A DNA stretch of 5,369 nt, from contig JAFRSL010000091.1 of assembly GCA_017427625.1 (NCBI GenBank), positions 1 through 5,369 of the forward strand. The letters run 5' to 3'. This DNA comes from Synergistaceae bacterium. GTDB taxonomy: Bacteria; Synergistota; Synergistia; Synergistales; Aminobacteriaceae. The notes under the pieces were generated by a model. The model ran no database searches and had not been told where the DNA came from. It was given only the letters and a program-made list of their open reading frames with translations. Position numbers and translations under genes: made by a program. Each line of letters starts with the position of its first letter. The first letter of the stretch is position 1. This document shows positions 4,801 to 5,369 of the stretch, piece after piece.

Positions 4801-5369
4801 ATGCAGATAAGTATCACAAAGAACCCAAATCCGGGAAAGATGCCCCCAGAGAATGAACTGGGCTTCGGAAAAATCTTCAGCGACCACATGTTCATCATGG
4901 ACTACACTGACGCTGAGAAATGGCACAACCCCCGCATCGTCCCTTACGGCCCTCTATCGCTCATGCCGTCAGGAGATGGGATACAGTACGCGAACACCGT
5001 GTTCGAGGGAATGAAAGCATACCGATGGGCAGACGGAAGCATTCATCTTTTCCGCCCTATGGAGAACGCAAAACGCATCAACATTTCAGCCGAAAGAATC
5101 GGACTTCCCCAAGTCCCCAACGACATGTTCATTGAGGCAGTGCGTGAGCTCGTGAAGATTGACGCTTCATGGGTACCGTCAAGCGAGGGTACATCACTCT
5201 ACATTAGGCCGTTCATTTTTGCGACCGACGAGGAACTTGCGCTTCACGGCATTCACAAGGCAATTTTCGTGGTGATACTTTCACCGAGCGCAAGCTATTT
5301 CGCTGAAGGCATTAAGCCCGTCAAAATTATGCTTGAGACTGAGGACGTCAGAGCTGTCAGAGGCGGAAC
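4801..5369 (+). CDS. ilvE: Branched-chain amino-acid aminotransferase, N-terminal part (cut by window edge)
   Basis: A PLP-dependent fold-type IV aminotransferase that interconverts leucine, isoleucine and valine with their 2-oxo acids, using glutamate/2-oxoglutarate as partner, in the cytoplasm. The 189 complete residues match the longer BCAT group that includes eukaryotic mitochondrial and many bacterial enzymes: 'LGFGKIFSDHMFIMDY' (20-35), 'FEGMKAYR' (68-75), 'LFRPMENAKRIN' (83-94), 'EGTSLYIRPFIFATD' (129-143) and 'VRAVRGG' (183-189). The family is about 340-360 residues, so just over half is present. The PLP-binding lysine and cofactor phosphate loop lie past the right edge. The ATG at 4801 follows AAGGAG (4786-4791) 9 bases away and starts a normal N-terminus. 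It lies 45 bases after the MgtC-like gene; its own promoter is possible. No sign of damage. Confidence 0.95.
   Translation, partial: MQISITKNPNPGKMPPENELGFGKIFSDHMFIMDYTDAEKWHNPRIVPYGPLSLMPSGDGIQYANTVFEGMKAYRWADGSIHLFRPMENAKRINISAERIGLPQVPNDMFIEAVRELVKIDASWVPSSEGTSLYIRPFIFATDEELALHGIHKAIFVVILSPSASYFAEGIKPVKIMLETEDVRAVRGG

Overview
This 5.4 kb bacterial window holds four protein-coding genes, two of them cut by the window edges, and no RNA gene, insertion sequence or CRISPR array that I can see. On the minus strand lie the N-terminal half of L-arabinose isomerase (araA, 1-752) and, upstream of it, a 1019-residue ankyrin-repeat protein (837-3896). On the plus strand, divergent from the ankyrin gene, lie a divergent MgtC/SapB-family membrane protein (4018-4755) and the N-terminal half of a branched-chain amino-acid aminotransferase (ilvE, from 4801 and cut by the right edge). 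The genes are dense, with gaps of 84, about 121 and 45 bases, and have clear Shine-Dalgarno sequences. This is ordinary bacterial organisation. The mix of arabinose use, an MgtC-like protein and ankyrin proteins with 'FLxLCxSGxxxxVExA' caps would suit an anaerobic gut or rumen bacterium, perhaps Synergistota or a related group. That placement is a guess from family resemblance, not a demonstration.

Left to right: the araA start has a good Shine-Dalgarno sequence, preceded by a 31-base imperfect inverted repeat that overlaps a possible promoter, so araA is probably controlled separately from the ankyrin gene upstream. The ankyrin gene is the most distinctive item. Five ankyrin blocks (A-E), each restarting with its own N-terminal capping motif, are joined by a Lys/Pro/Ala linker (A-B), an acidic linker containing an odd hydrophobic AT-rich stretch (B-C) and short acidic linkers (C-D-E). 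Blocks C, D and E are tandem paralogues, and D has lost one 33-residue repeat. The B-C linker contains, on the coding strand, a perfect 10-base complement of the bacterial 16S rRNA 3' tail. With the fresh cap of each block, this suggests the long gene grew by fusion and duplication of smaller ankyrin genes.

The gap between the ankyrin and MgtC-like genes is a divergent promoter region. It has a well-formed extended -10 for the plus-strand gene and two overlapping TATAAT-like boxes, within short direct repeats, for the ankyrin gene. The ilvE gene has its own plausible -10 within a 13-base palindrome. I see no functional link among the four genes: arabinose catabolism, a protein-interaction scaffold, a membrane protein of uncertain role and branched-chain amino-acid metabolism. 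No convincing terminator is visible.
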